Counted from the stretch's first letter, positions 31,060 through 42,092 are shown. The stretch: 64,000 nt of DNA from Zygnema cylindricum (GCA_037447655.1 JBBHKE010001223.1:302936-366935); one strand, 5' to 3'. The notes: generated by a model not told the origin, from the letters alone. Made by a program: numbers and translations.

Positions 31060-33778
31060 AGCAGCCCTGCAGCGCCTGCCAGCTTCCAGAACCTGCAGGC
31101 AACTGCCAAACTCCAAACCCTAAAACTGCTCCGTACGAGTCCGGCAACCTTCTAGAAAAGTACGATTCAGTTTTGGTATTGAAGTATTGCTTCACGAACA
31201 AGCTCAAAGTTTGAGCAATTTTTTCGGGCAGGGCAGTCAAAAAAACGTTCGTGGTTTGAAAGATGGTACGAATGGATGATTTGTGGTGTGTAGTTGGCCG
31301 ATGGGAATTTTGAACTTTTGAATTTTTCGAAAGGTTCAAACGTTACGGGAAAATGTTTTTTGAGGCGCGATTGGCAGGATATTCGGGCAGGTAGAGTGAA
31401 ATATTTGAGGTTTGACGACTGTTGAGGGGAAGACGAAACGTTTGGAAGAGGTGATCGGATACGATGAGTGGCTGAGAAAAAATACGGGCAGGGGAGAAAC
31501 ATTTATATGTTTTTTGTATACGGTTTTGACCAAACGTGGTCCGAAAATTTAGTGGCAAAGATATTTTTGTATTTTTTGGAGTCTGTACGGTATTCACTAG
31601 AAGGGTGAATACACGTAGCGCAGTTTGTACAAGAATATGTACGAATTGTCAAGCTGTCAGTACGATTGCTCCAATTATTGGTCCGTATTGCCCGGTATAG
31701 CGTACGGATAATTAGCCTCAGAGTGGACGCGGAGACTTTTGGAGGCAAGATAAGTCGTACTTGGTAATTTCCGGGCAGCTGGAAAATAAAATACATAATT
31801 TTTAAGATTCAGCCTGATCGGAAAGTGGCGATTGGCTACAGATCGTCGGTTGCTCGATCATGAGGGAGTTTTGACGTTTTTTGAGACTCTTGACATTATC
31901 GTTTGTCCATTACATTACTAAGGAAATGTTTTTGCTTTTCTTTTTTTTTGTTCTGAGATCCCAGATGACGTATCAGTCAGACTCACATGGGTCGACAATG
32001 ACATCTTTTTTTAGCCCATTTCTGACCGTCAAATCTTTTGTCGCCATTAGATTGGCTAAGAATTGTCAAACAACATATTTTAGCCATACTGACCGTCAAA
32101 AAATTTCTGAGGAATGACCTGAGATCCTCCGTGGAAAAATAAAAGGACAGCTGTTGTTTGTCAGACATTTTTTGGCCACAGCTTCGATTTTACTCCTTAC
32201 GTTGACTGTTCTCGACGCTTCGCGTACCCCCGCGCGACTGCCGAACTTCTGCCACGTGGAGAAACCGAATCTGCCGTACATTTGCTTTTCGACAGCGATA
32301 CCTCACAGCGCATCCAGCGTCAATAATCGGCCACATCTGGCGGACCTTTTCAGACGAAATGGGACCACTTTCGCCAATGGCGACAAAGTTGGCAGGCCTT
32401 GTCGGCCAGAGTTACAATATTGTCACGTGCAGCTGGCAATCGTTTCAGCATCAAATGATGCGCAAGAAACAAATCAGAATCTCAAATTGCCAAATCCTTG
32501 TCGGCACCGTCTGCAAGAAAAGTGCGAAGCTGTTATGTAAGAATAAATACACCACCATATTTCCAAAAGGAAGTAAATTAACTGTTGCAGAAATCAGAGT
32601 ACTTCTTCTGATTAAAAGTGAAGATATTCTACGGGCGTTAGCCCTATCAGAGTACTTTTCGGACCAAAAGTCGGGGGCCAGTTTCACGCTCGATTAGCAA
32701 AAGTGACTTCTAGAATAGCCGGAGAAATCAAGTTCGGCATGTCAATTTTTTTACGCGTGTATCTACGGGCAGAATAAAAAAATACATGAAAGAGAATAAT
32801 CTGCCCGTGAAAAGTTGAAAACCATTTCTTAGCAGTAGCAAAAAGGATAACGATTAGCCCAATTCGGGATTCGATCCCCTAGAAAAATCTGAAACGCTTA
32901 AAATAACCGTAAAAAAATAGCAATTTCGAATATTTTTGTAGTTCTCGAATTTTTTCTTATTTATTTGATGCTGCCACGCGGCTCTTTATTAGTGGGTCTT
33001 TTAGCCTTAGAAAGTGGTAATCGCTGAAATCGAGAGCGTGACATGAGCCAAACTTTTAGTCCAATGGGAGTTGTCGCAAAAATACTGGTTGAGAGTTATT
33101 ATTTGCTGTACTTTGAACCGGGAAGTTTTGTCTTTTTCCCAGGTTCCAATTTGTAAACCATAAGTGAATTCTATTAAATATTCCGATTGTCGTCTACCAG
33201 AAACTGTAGCAAGAAAATATCTCGACGACTGTTCACTCTACGGGTGGAACTTACAAAAAATGTTTTTTTCGAAAAAAACAACCAGCGGAAGTTGACAAAT
33301 AGCACGTGCGCGCGCACATGTTCTCAGCGACTTAGGGCAAGATGAACGGAATCTCTGGTCGTCGGATTTTAATCGGACCGCTAAGGAACCGCGTCATTGC
33401 GACGCTATCGACGGAAGTTTCTGGTTTTTCTCCAAAAAAACAAAATCAAAACGAAACTTGACAAAAAATAAAGGCACATGAACACATGTCAGAATGTACC
33501 AACACATGTCAGAGAATAGAATAACAGTTTACGACCGTCGAATAAATGATCGGACGGATGGGGAATAAAGCGGCTAATAATGGTAGTATCGCTGACCACA
33601 TGGGCATAAAATCGCGTAGACGCGGCGATCCGGACTGCCGACACCTCATTGGCCCATTCCTAGATAGGATCAAAGGAATGACGTCCGTCCTAGGGTTTCA
33701 CGAAAGATTGCGTTCCATTGGACCAATTTGCGGGTCAAGAAAAAGCTCGTTTTGCCAAAAAACTACGACACGCAAAAG
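31060..33778. other. Unassigned region, no supported gene
   Basis: Open frames here are short, mostly lack an ATG, and show no family motif. One, 32154-32540 (+), looks like a secreted Cys-containing peptide but starts at TTG. The whole stretch may be old transposon DNA. Confidence 0.3.
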
Positions 33779-33780
33779 TA

Positions 33781-33997
33781 CACCGTGTATCGCTATTAGT
33801 GTTAATGTTTTTTCACCACTTAAAACAATTTTTCTTCGTACACACTTGTCCGATTTCAGATTTGAGACCGTCAAATCGGAAGCTGAGAATCTTATCTTTC
33901 AATCGCAACCTTAAATCTAAAATCCGGCATGCTTGTACGGAGAAAAGATGTTTAAAGAGACGAAAAAAAACATTAACCCTAATAGCGATACACGGTG
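33781..33997. mobile_element. 217-bp foldback MITE with TA target duplication
   Basis: The left end CACCGTGTATCGCTATTAG and the right end CTAATAGCGATACACGGTG are inverted copies, both flanked by TA (33779-33780 and 33998-33999). The inversion continues inward with mismatches (e.g. TTAAAACAATTTTTCTTCGT against the complement of ACGGAGAAAAGATGTTTAA), so almost the whole element folds back. No coding capacity. TA duplication suggests mobilisation by a Tc1/mariner-like transposase. Confidence 0.88.
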
Positions 33998-33999
33998 TA

Positions 34000-35039
34000 C
34001 TGTAGAGCTCCAAAAGCTCAATGATTGGGTAGCCGCGGGAATCAGGCGGACCTTTCAATTCAGTCTGTCACGCGCGTATTTGAGGAAACTAAAAAAAAAA
34101 GCAAAATGCATTAATACTGCCCGACAAATTGTTGTGAGAAACTTTTTTGTCTCCAAAACAGAAAATTGATTCGCCAAATCCAAGAGTTGATCCCGTAAAA
34201 CAAATTGTTCGCGCAAAGCAGGGGTAAAAGAAAAAACTACATTTATTTCTGTACTGTACTTCCCGAAGTTTTTATCCTTTTTGTTTGGCATTTACTTTTC
34301 CTACGGAGCTTTACGAGCCCCAATCGAACAGGAAAATCCAAAAAATCTGGAAGGTCAAACTTTAAGATACGCTGAACGGAATAAGCGGACAATATTGTAG
34401 CTCCAGACAAAAAAGTACCGGTGTCCGGACGCCCGCGGCTATTCATCTCCCCTAAAAAGTACAGAATACTGTCCTGTAAAACGCGGTTACGATTGAGCTA
34501 AACTGAAAGCTCAAATCAAAAATCAGATACGATTCTTCCAGCATTCAGTGAATCCGCTAAAGCTGTCAGCGAGGCGAATAAAAGAAGCGCCACGTCGTGG
34601 CAGTTACAGAATTTTTGTTCGCATTTCCGTGTCCAATCGCAGTCAAGGATGAGCGGGCCAAGCTACAGTACGGTACTGTAATGTACTGTACGTTTTGTCG
34701 CAAGATCCCAGCATTTTCTCTGTTTTTCTCGGAATATATAAAGTACGAAGGACACGTGGACGGGGGTGCGCATTTTTCGGGGGGCCCCCGCACATTCGAT
34801 GGTTCAACCGTACCCGATATACGTATCTCTACGATTGCCGTACATTTATCTACAGAAAGGACAGAAAGTGGCCAAAGTCAGCGGGTCCATACACAGGAAT
34901 GACACGTGTAGGAAGGCTCGTCAGCCAGCCACACTGTACAAATAAGTGCAGAAAAAGCCAAAAAGGTTTGTTCGAATATTTCGTATATTGATATCGAGAA
35001 GTCGAAGCGCTTGGTATACTTTTATTTCTGACATGTTGA
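34000..35039. other. Unassigned region next to copia-C 3' LTR
   Basis: No gene supported. If the copia-C 3' LTR is ~1.1 kb like its 5' LTR, it would reach about 34150, but sequence below ~35040 does not match the 5' LTR. Either the two LTRs differ strongly or the 3' LTR is truncated. Confidence 0.3.
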
Positions 35040-35245
35040 TACTTGATATTTCCTTGGACTTATAGACAGCCATGGCTCTAGCTCTCTCTCCGGTCTTCAG
35101 TGACTGCAACAAGTATGGGGACTGGAGAGTTTGAGCAAGAAGCAAGTATGGGGACTGGAGAGTTTGAGCAAGAAGCAGACTGCCTTTGCTAACTTACTCT
35201 ATTTATTTTTCCAATATAGACCTAGAAAATACATCAATTTCAACA
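35040..35245 (-). mobile_element. copia-C 3' LTR, start only
   Basis: Read on the minus strand it starts TGTTGAAATTGATGTATTTTC at 35245, like the 5' LTR start at 38300, and shares the TCTAGGTCTATATTGGAAAAAT block and the CCATGGCT block. It contains a 33-bp tandem duplication (35111-35176). The rest is not recognisable. Confidence 0.7.
35111..35176 (+). repeat. 33-bp tandem duplication in LTR
   Basis: AAGTATGGGGACTGGAGAGT... (33 bp) at 35111 is repeated exactly from 35144. Confidence 0.95.
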
Positions 35246-35262
35246 CTCCCCTTATTTTCTAG
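35246..35262 (-). other. Polypurine tract of copia-C
   Basis: CTAGAAAATAAGGGGAG on the minus strand directly precedes the 3' LTR start at 35245. Copia-2 has the related CTAGAAAATAAGGTGAG at 60078-60094. Plus-strand DNA synthesis starts from such tracts. Confidence 0.85.
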
Positions 35263-35703
35263 TCTACCTTCTTTTCAACTCCCACTAAAACAATTTTTTT
35301 TTTCTTTTCTTTCTTTTCCTCTTTCTTTTCTCCTCCTAAAAGTTTAAGTGAATACCCTCGTATTTAAAGAAGTGTATTAGATGAACCGAAATAATAATTA
35401 CATCACACATTTTATTTTGCATGCCATTTTTCATAAATCCGAGAAAATATTTTATCCACCTCATCTCTTTTCCATCCACACTAAATCCAATTTCCTTCTT
35501 GCAATTTAAACAGCCAGCCCCATCTCAATTATGCGACACACACCTAGATGCTAACCTTTTTACAAGCACACCTTCATAAATGCCATCCCTCCCATTAGTG
35601 ATGTCAAATCCATTACCCCCCAAATTTTCCCAAAAAACAAGTGTCCCCACTAAGTTACTCATAAGATATACGTCTTCCGTACTCATATTTTTATCCATGA
35701 TAC

Positions 35704-37224
35704 TTACCCCATATCTGACCTTTCCTCACTCTCTCCCATGGAATTCTTTCCGCTATCACTTTCTATTTTTATTCCCAATAAATATTTCTCCTCCCCTAAA
35801 CCTTTCATTAAATATTCCTCTTCTCTCCTATGTTTTAAAACCCTCTCTAGATTTACTTCTCCCCTTTCCTCGGAATCCGTGAAAGTCTCTCTTTTCGACC
35901 AGTTTTCTGTTTCCAAAATATCTATAAAATTATCCTCATTACTTTTATTTTTCCTTTTTTCAATTATAAATTCTAGATCTGACTTTCTATACTCCTTGAC
36001 ATCCACATCATGTCTAACTTCTTTAAGTACCTCCCTTCCCTTTACTTCCTTTATACCTCTAAAAGCACACTGTTGCTTTCGTGGAATTTTTGTGTACTTT
36101 TCTCTCTTCTCCAATCTACCGATGTGGAGAAGCTCTAAGATTTCTATATCCTCTTTCCGCTCTTCCCTTTTTTCCTCCTCATCCACATTCCAACTTCTAA
36201 GTGTTTCCAAACAAGGGCACTCCTCCATATAATGACCTGGTTCCCTACAAAAGAAGCAAACACCCTTTTTCAAAGCTCCCCTTTCTTTTCCTCTCCCTCT
36301 CTTTCCACCAAAGTTCCGATAAGGTTTACTTTTGTCTTTCTTCTTCTCACCACGCTTCCGCTCGTCACCGCCGTTCCTCTCATCACGCTTCCGCCAATCA
36401 CCACCAGCTGTAAATGCATTCACCCTGTCACTTCCCCTACAAAGCTTCAAAGTGCTTTCCCTCACAAGAATTATCCCCATGGTAAAGTTCCAAGTCCATG
36501 AGGAGCCACTCATTGCCTGCATACGATAAATGATGTTTTCGTACTCATCTTGGAGTTTCATGAGTAGTGTATTAATCTTTCTCTCCTCGGATTCTACATA
36601 TCTCGCACTAGCAAGCTCAACATATAACGCAGTAATATCATTACAAAACTCTATCATGTTACCGCCTTTATAAATATAGGCCTCTATTTCTTGTTTTACT
36701 AACTGCAGCCTCTGGATAGTCTCACTCTTATAAATCTGACTTAGTGTTTCCCAGATTTTTGAAGACTTGGTAAGACTTAAAAGAGTGATAGCTATGGACA
36801 TAGAAACATATCTAAGTATGAGATATTTTGCTATAGTGTTTTTATACTCCCAAATTTTACTATCATTTTCTTCAGTTTTACTTATAACCCCTTTAAGTGG
36901 AGCTGTGGCGGAGAGCATAGCTCCCCTCACCATAAGTGTCCCTTTATCCTTCTCCCCTTTTTTCCCTTCCATGGCAAAGATTTTCCCTTCACCTTCCGTT
37001 ACATCTGAACACCAGTTAGTTTTCACGGATGCCCCAGATGATTCTCCATAATGAGTTCCACCAAAGCCGGGTGGCGGACACCTCACTTGCCCCGAAACAA
37101 TTCCCCACAAATGCTTTTCGAAAAGCAATCCCTCCATCGTAAACTCCCAATAAGTGAAGTCTGTTCCTTCAAACATAGGCACCCTAGATGGTGGGCCAAT
37201 AACCTGAAATTCTATGGGCTCCAT
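35704..37224 (-). CDS. copia-C gag, intact, only protein of the element
   Basis: A 506-codon open frame from an ATG at 37224, which lies 20 nt inside the 5' LTR, so the LTR codes the first residues and the primer binding site is translated. Order: 'GPPSRVPMFEGTDFTYWEF' (start of the copia gag domain, residues ~10-30), a helical UBN2-like body ('KIWETLSQIY', 'EERKINTLLMKLQDEYENII', residues ~130-230), a basic Arg/Lys/Gly-rich stretch (~270-330), an intact CCHC knuckle 'CFFCREPGHYMEEC' (~330-345) and a charged C-terminal tail. No protease, integrase or RT follows; the internal region ends ~460 bp later at the polypurine tract. The open frame over 1.5 kb contrasts with the broken pol genes nearby and suggests recent activity, with enzymes supplied in trans. 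Confidence 0.85.
   Translation of the reverse strand: MEPIEFQVIGPPSRVPMFEGTDFTYWEFTMEGLLFEKHLWGIVSGQVRCPPPGFGGTHYGESSGASVKTNWCSDVTEGEGKIFAMEGKKGEKDKGTLMVRGAMLSATAPLKGVISKTEENDSKIWEYKNTIAKYLILRYVSMSIAITLLSLTKSSKIWETLSQIYKSETIQRLQLVKQEIEAYIYKGGNMIEFCNDITALYVELASARYVESEERKINTLLMKLQDEYENIIYRMQAMSGSSWTWNFTMGIILVRESTLKLCRGSDRVNAFTAGGDWRKRDERNGGDERKRGEKKKDKSKPYRNFGGKRGRGKERGALKKGVCFFCREPGHYMEECPCLETLRSWNVDEEEKREERKEDIEILELLHIGRLEKREKYTKIPRKQQCAFRGIKEVKGREVLKEVRHDVDVKEYRKSDLEFIIEKRKNKSNEDNFIDILETENWSKRETFTDSEERGEVNLERVLKHRREEEYLMKGLGEEKYLLGIKIESDSGKNSMGESEERSDMG
37192..37204 (-). other. Primer binding site of copia-C (initiator tRNA-Met, internal)
   Basis: GGTTATTGGCCCA on the minus strand directly follows the 5' LTR end. 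It differs by one base from GGTTATGGGCCCA in copia-2 and matches the complement of the initiator tRNA-Met anticodon stem-loop, the primer used by Drosophila copia. Confidence 0.8.
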
Positions 37225-38300
37225 TGCCCACAGAATTCGCAGATCCAAAAGAGACTAATCTAGATAGTGCCGACTCCAAGTTGATATAAACCCAAATGAA
37301 TAATCCCTTGACAATCAGAACCCCAATACACCTTCACCCCTGTGAAGAAAAGACCTTCTGTGTGCTCAGTTCCACCACTGAATGCAAAGCTTGAATATGT
37401 GTTTTGGACAATATTCCCCACTTTGAGTTTCCCACTGAATAAGTGCCACCCTAACACGCAAACAAGCTGACCGACTACACCCTTGTGTAGCTTGGACTCC
37501 CTTGAGTCCGCAGCAAATAGAATCACTAAATTTGCTCACCCGAGCATTATGTTATGGCTTGTCGAAGATGACCTTTATAGTTACAAGCTCTCTTAGAGAG
37601 AGATACCTAAATATCACTAAGTCTTCGTCTGCCTACTCACGACTACCTACTACTAAACCCGTCCAATAGGAACACTATATAGTACAAGAAGGTACGATGG
37701 GCGATGTACTTATTGTACGGCCATTGTACGACATGGTCTACAAGGTGACATTTGCCAAATCGGGAGCCATGGTTCCTCCTCCCATCTTCTCCGATATCAA
37801 ATAATGTGGCGCCACGTGGCAGCGCGTGAGGCTATCCCCAAAGGCCGCTGAAAGCTTATTGTGGGTGGCGCCTGTAATGGTGGCCGTCCGATCAGTAGTA
37901 TTTATACGGCTTCGATTCGCTTCCATGCATGAATTGATTAATGCGCGTTTTCGTTAGTCTGCTGCGAATTAGTCTTTTAGATCAATAGATATATATGCGT
38001 GAAATATAACAAGTGTATCGTTTCGTTAGCGCCTTAATGGATAAGGCGCAGGTCTACATAGTAATCTGCAGGCCTCGGTTCAAATCCGGTCAGAAGCACT
38101 ATTTTACTAAAACCAGTAAAATACCTTCTAATTCATTCTGCCTCCTTCTAAATGATGCAGCAGCCATGGCCTGCCTTTGGTCCTCTCTTTCTCTCTCTTT
38201 ACATTCTAACTAAAATATAGAAGTGAACTCTTAATTACCTTTTTCCAACACTCTATTGATTTTTCCAATACAGACCTAGAAAAATACATAAATTTCAACA
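37205..38300 (-). mobile_element. copia-C 5' LTR
   Basis: 1,096 bp, starting TGTTGAAATTTATG at 38300 and ending TTTCA at 37205 on the minus strand. The start is set by the junction with the gypsy-A LTR, the end by the primer binding site. It shares the CCATGGC, tRNA-like, CATTGTACGACATGG and CTGTCTCTAAG-type blocks with the copia-2 LTRs but is well diverged. Confidence 0.85.
38020..38105 (+). other. tRNA-like Pol III unit in copia-C LTR, antisense
   Basis: The best-preserved of the four units. The putative acceptor strands (38020-38026 and 38091-38097) pair at five of seven positions. A perfect GCGC/GCGC D stem encloses a loop with TTAATGGATAA, as in tRNA-Arg. The B box GGTTCAAATCC is at 38077-38087 and a TTTT terminator at 38102-38105. 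The anticodon arm is aberrant and the molecule ~79 nt, so no anticodon is called. It runs opposite to the LTR. Confidence 0.6.
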
Positions 38301-38980
38301 GATTCTCCAAAAGAAGGTTTGTTGGAATTTTTTAGGGTTTTCACAGGAGACAGTACTGAAAAGCAACTTGTCTTCTTCAACCCCAAGTGCCTTAAACATC
38401 AAAGTTTGTTAAATTGCAGGTCCAAAACTCAAAGTTACGCTATTAACCAATGAGCGGCAAGCAAGTGTAATTGAACTAACATAAGACCGAATAATCCGTA
38501 CTACACTCGGGGCAAAAAGTTGAATTGCGGACTACGGCTAGATCCTCGGCCTGAAGCAATTATTTAGTCCCCTATTATAAGACAAAGTCTTGAAATTGAC
38601 ACTAACTTGTCAAACACTGACCTAACGTAATTAATGGACCAAACGTTAGCTGAGCCTGAGCTAAATTCCTACTGACGACTAATAGCATAACCTAGATGCA
38701 AATCCGGTAAGTTACGTGGCAATCCACAATGTACCCCCCACGGAGGCTGTTGGAAACCGGTCTCAGGTAAAGGAATTGCAATCTTTGAAACGATAGAACT
38801 TGGTCATTCGGCCTCCGTTACATGCAAAATAAAGTGCATTCCGCTCACTTTAGGAAATACAACGATCTCGTCCGGCTTGGTGCACTCACTCCTCCGTACT
38901 CAAAAGATCGTACAGGGTAAAAAGAGCCCAGAAATCCTTGGTGATATAAAGGTATGCCTGAAAAGCACATGAGCTTGACA
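38301..38980 (-). mobile_element. gypsy-A 3' LTR, cut by copia-C
   Basis: On the minus strand it starts TGTCAAGCTCATGTGC at 38980 and matches the gypsy-B 5' LTR (start 63022) over its length, e.g. the GACAGTACTGAAAAGCAACTTG block at 38350 against 62408. The other end is cut by copia-C at 38300, so its final bases are not seen here. Confidence 0.8.
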
Positions 38981-39275
38981 GAGATCCCCGCTGTATGGAT
39001 TGTAGGGAATCGGGGTCATTCCAGATATCTTTCCGCCTGGCTCCTGTGGGTGCCTGTCTCCCCACGTCCGTTGAAAATGTGGACAGTTCCCCCTCAGATG
39101 GTGGAATCCAAATGAAAGCGGAGGAGGCGCGGATTAATCCCAAACTGATCTCTAGATCCTCATCATTGTGTCTTGCTCCTGTACAATTCAATGTGGAGGG
39201 GTCAGGGTTTCGGCTGAGTTCGTCAGCATTCCCATGGATTTCTCCTGCCCAATGGATAATACTGAAATCGTATTC
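38981..39275 (-). pseudogene. gypsy-A RNase H/integrase linker, truncated
   Basis: Codes 'EDLEISLGLIRASSAFIWIP' and 'KDIWNDPDSLQSI', matching gypsy-B (47270-47466) up to the start of its integrase, then runs straight into the LTR at 38980. The whole integrase and PHD module is absent from A. Confidence 0.75.
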
Positions 39276-39570
39276 CTACAAGATAAGAACCCATCTGGCG
39301 AGTTTGCTGTTTAATTTAATATTTTCCATGATCCATTTCAAAGGCTGATGGTCCGTAATTCGAGTGAAATAGATCCCATATAAATATGGCCGGAAATGCT
39401 TAATCGCCGAAACTGCAGCAAGAAGTTCCCCGTGGTAACTGCTGTAATTTCCTTCGGCTCGGTTATTGCTCCGACTAGCGTAAGCCACTACATACTCTGC
39501 TTCGGCATCATCCACCTGAGCTAAAACGACCCCCAATCGAAACCTGCTCTAATCAGTGTAAAGGAGGAAA
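39276..39570 (-). pseudogene. gypsy-A RNase H
   Basis: Ty3/gypsy RNase H-like domain: 'VVAYASRSNNRAEGNYSSYH', 'ELLAAVSAIKHFRPYLYG' and 'TDHQPLKWI'. The N-terminal 'YTD.SRF' motif has a TAG stop (39549-39551) where Trp is expected, and a second TAG ends the frame at 39276. Confidence 0.85.
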
Positions 39571-40823
39571 GGTCTTTGGTAATCGGGCATTCGGAGCACG
39601 GGGTGCTGCTTGAGTGCGTCCTTCAAAAATTGGAAGGCGATCTGTTGCTCGGTGGCCCATTGCCATTCTTAGTCTTTCCGCAACAACTGATTCAAAGGTT
39701 GGGCGTGACTACTGAACTCGGGAACGAACCTTCGGTAATAATTAGCCAGGCCAAGAAAGGTGCTTAGAGCTGATATATCTTGAGGTGGGGGAAGAGCATC
39801 GAGAGCGGCCAGCTTGACCATATGGGGACCCACTGTCCCAGGGGTTATTTCATGTCTAAGGTAAATAATTTTCTGAACACTGAAAATACCTTTACCAAGG
39901 TGGCATTTCAAACCCGCTGCTTGAAATGCTCGGAGGACAATCTGGATATGCTCCAGGTGTTCTTAAAAAGTCTTAGAGAAAATGATTACATCATCAATAT
40001 AGCACCTGGCACAATCAATTCCTCAGAAGGTTTCGTCCATCGCCCTTTGGAATTTTGCAGGCGCATTCTTCAACCCGAAGGGCATGTACATCCACTCGTA
40101 TAACCGGGAACCTGCCCAAAATGCCGTTCTATGCCGGTGCTTTGGTTCCATGGCAATTTGGTACAACCCGTTCTTCATATAAAGGGTAGAGTAGATGGTG
40201 GCTCCCAAAAGGGAGTCGAAAATCTCTTCCGGTGTTGGCATCGGGTAACGGTCTGAAATAGTAGCCATGTTGAGCATGCGGTAATCCCCACACATCCAAA
40301 AATCTACTGTTTCCCTTGAGGCATCCTTCTTTGGAGGGAGAACGGGTGGGGAAGCAAACCCATGGAGTCCGGTGCATTCCTTAACCAACCCAACTTCCAC
40401 CAAGGTCTGAACTTTGGAGGTGATAAACTCTTTTTCCTTAAAACTGAGGGGATACTGCTTCTGCTAAATAGTTGCCGTCTCATTTATCAGGTCAATTCGG
40501 AAAGGAGTTCCTTTGTAAATGCCGACATCTGTTTCTGACCAGGAGAATACCTGTTTGTTTTTTACAAACAGCTCCGATAACTGAGCCTTTTGTTGAGGAT
40601 CCAATTGCTCCCTTAGTGTCCAATCCATTTTCCCTGGCTCCACCGCTGCCCATGCTTGCGGAGGTCGGCCCCATCTAGTAATATCAGATTTGGATCCTAC
40701 CTGTGGGTCTACTTTTTCCCTTCCTGCCAAGACCCTACTATTGACAACTTCCGCTAATTTGTTCCCTTCTGAGCAGCTGCCCCCCCCCACTGGAGGGACC
40801 CTCAGATAGGAGATTTGAGTTTT
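39571..40823 (-). pseudogene. gypsy-A reverse transcriptase
   Basis: Starts at 'MDWTLREQLDPQQKAQLSEL', then 'FSWSETDVGIYKG' and the RVT_1 fingers and palm: 'CGDYRMLNMATISDRYPMPT', 'STLYMKNGLYQI', 'PFGLKNAPAKFQRAMDE', 'CYIDDVIIFSKTF' (catalytic YIDD), 'FLGLANYYRRFV'. The first catalytic Asp (usually STLDM) is Tyr. Stops at 40464, 40023 and 39669 interrupt a frame that is otherwise in register. Closely related to gypsy-B RT. Confidence 0.88.
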
Positions 40824-41915
40824 TCATCTCTCTCTCCCCCCCTCAAGTTGCAAAGTTGCTTGCATTGCCAACAATTTAGGAGCTTGAAGGTAACTATTTT
40901 GCTTCTTTGGAGAGTGGAGACTTGAAAAGGCAAGAGCATGTTTGATAACCCATGTGATTGCGTTCAATTCCATGCTCTGTCCAATGAGACTGCATCTTTG
41001 AGGTTCCAAAATGCTTGGTGTAGCTCTAGTGTCCTGGTAGAATCCCATGGATTGTTCGCTTTCTGCAATGGTTGGTGTTGTCCATTTTCCTGCAGTACTG
41101 TCAAATATCATTCCGGCTGCCCTTTTGCGGTACGCGTGGCTATTGGGGAAGGAGACCAAGGTCGGAAGGGCTCTGCGTGGAAATCCTGGTTTGTTGCATT
41201 TGAAGAAGGGAGAACGGTCAGTTTTTGTCACTGTGCTGGCCATTCGCCCCTTTTCTATGATTTGTTGTACCGTATTGTTGGGGTCCAAAATCTGCCTGTC
41301 TAATAGCTGCCTCAGGAGGGGAATTTGGATCAAATAGGTCCAATAAGCCCTTACTCTGTGGGCCCGCGATCCCATCTGTGCCGCATCGAAAATCAACGGG
41401 ATTCCTAAAATCTAGATGACCTATTTCCAACTGTCCGCTACATGTTGTCGCCGATCATCCCCCGGGTGGACAATCTCTAAAACATACCCCACTAGTGTGT
41501 CCTGGAGCTATTGTATCCATGATATTACTTGTATCATCTGAAAGAAAGTCTTGCTTCTTCGGTCTGCATGTCTTTTACCTTGTCCTGCTAGGGAGTATCC
41601 TTGACAAGGCCATCCAGCTACCACCAAATCTACCCTTCCCAGACTGGCTATGTGTGGGGTCATGATATTTTCCACATTTTGAGGTACGCTTCGGTGAGCT
41701 TGGGAGATTGTTGACACTGGGAGCTGTTGAGGATATAATTGGTGAAGTTGGTGCATGCGATGCTCGTTGACGGCTCGGGCTTCGGGTGATATTTCCACGG
41801 CCGTATACGCCTCCACTATGTATCCTGCTTTCAAAACCGCTTCCAAATCAGTGCTTATTCCCGAAAATAATGATACAATCCGGAGTCTGGAATCTGGGAT
41901 TGTCAATGACACCAC
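40824..41915 (-). pseudogene. gypsy-A DNMT3-like cytosine-5 methyltransferase domain
   Basis: A C5-methyltransferase sits between protease and RT. Motif I: 'RIVSLFSGISTDLEAVLKAGY' (~41870). Motif IV with the catalytic Cys: 'GWPCQGYSLAGQGK' (~41615). Motif VI region: 'LEIVHPGDDRR' (~41485), where the usual ENV is EIV. Motif VIII: 'FDAAQMGSRAHRVRAYW' (~41380), as in DNMT3 ('SAAHRARYFWGN'). A target-recognition-like part has 'RALPTLVSFPNSHAYR', and motifs IX-X are 'MGFYQDTRATP' and 'RCSLIGQSMELNAITW' (~40960). The fold order is that of DNMT3-type enzymes, not permuted as in DRM. It would transfer a methyl group from SAM to cytosine in DNA. One frame shift near 41510-41400 and the ENV change make this copy likely inactive. 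Confidence 0.88.
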
Positions 41916-42092
41916 CTGTCGGTAGAACTTCCCATCTTGGGACAGGATTTTCGAAGATTCTAACCGAAGAGTTCAAAATATCTTATTTGGTGCTATAGCT
42001 GTAAAAGCCTATTCCACTCCCCGCCGAAGTGCTGCCATCTGAAATAGTCAGCCTTGGTATCCATCTTCCCACCGCTTCGAAATAGGGAATTG

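Noticed and set aside
32154-32540. Plus-strand frame resembling a secreted Cys-containing peptide
   Set aside because: It starts at TTG with no ATG near the hydrophobic start, no splice context, and no recognised family; likely chance.
38020-38098. Functional nuclear tRNA-Arg gene
   Set aside because: The anticodon arm is aberrant, two acceptor pairs are missing, and it lies inside an LTR with homologues in other LTRs; kept as tRNA-like only.
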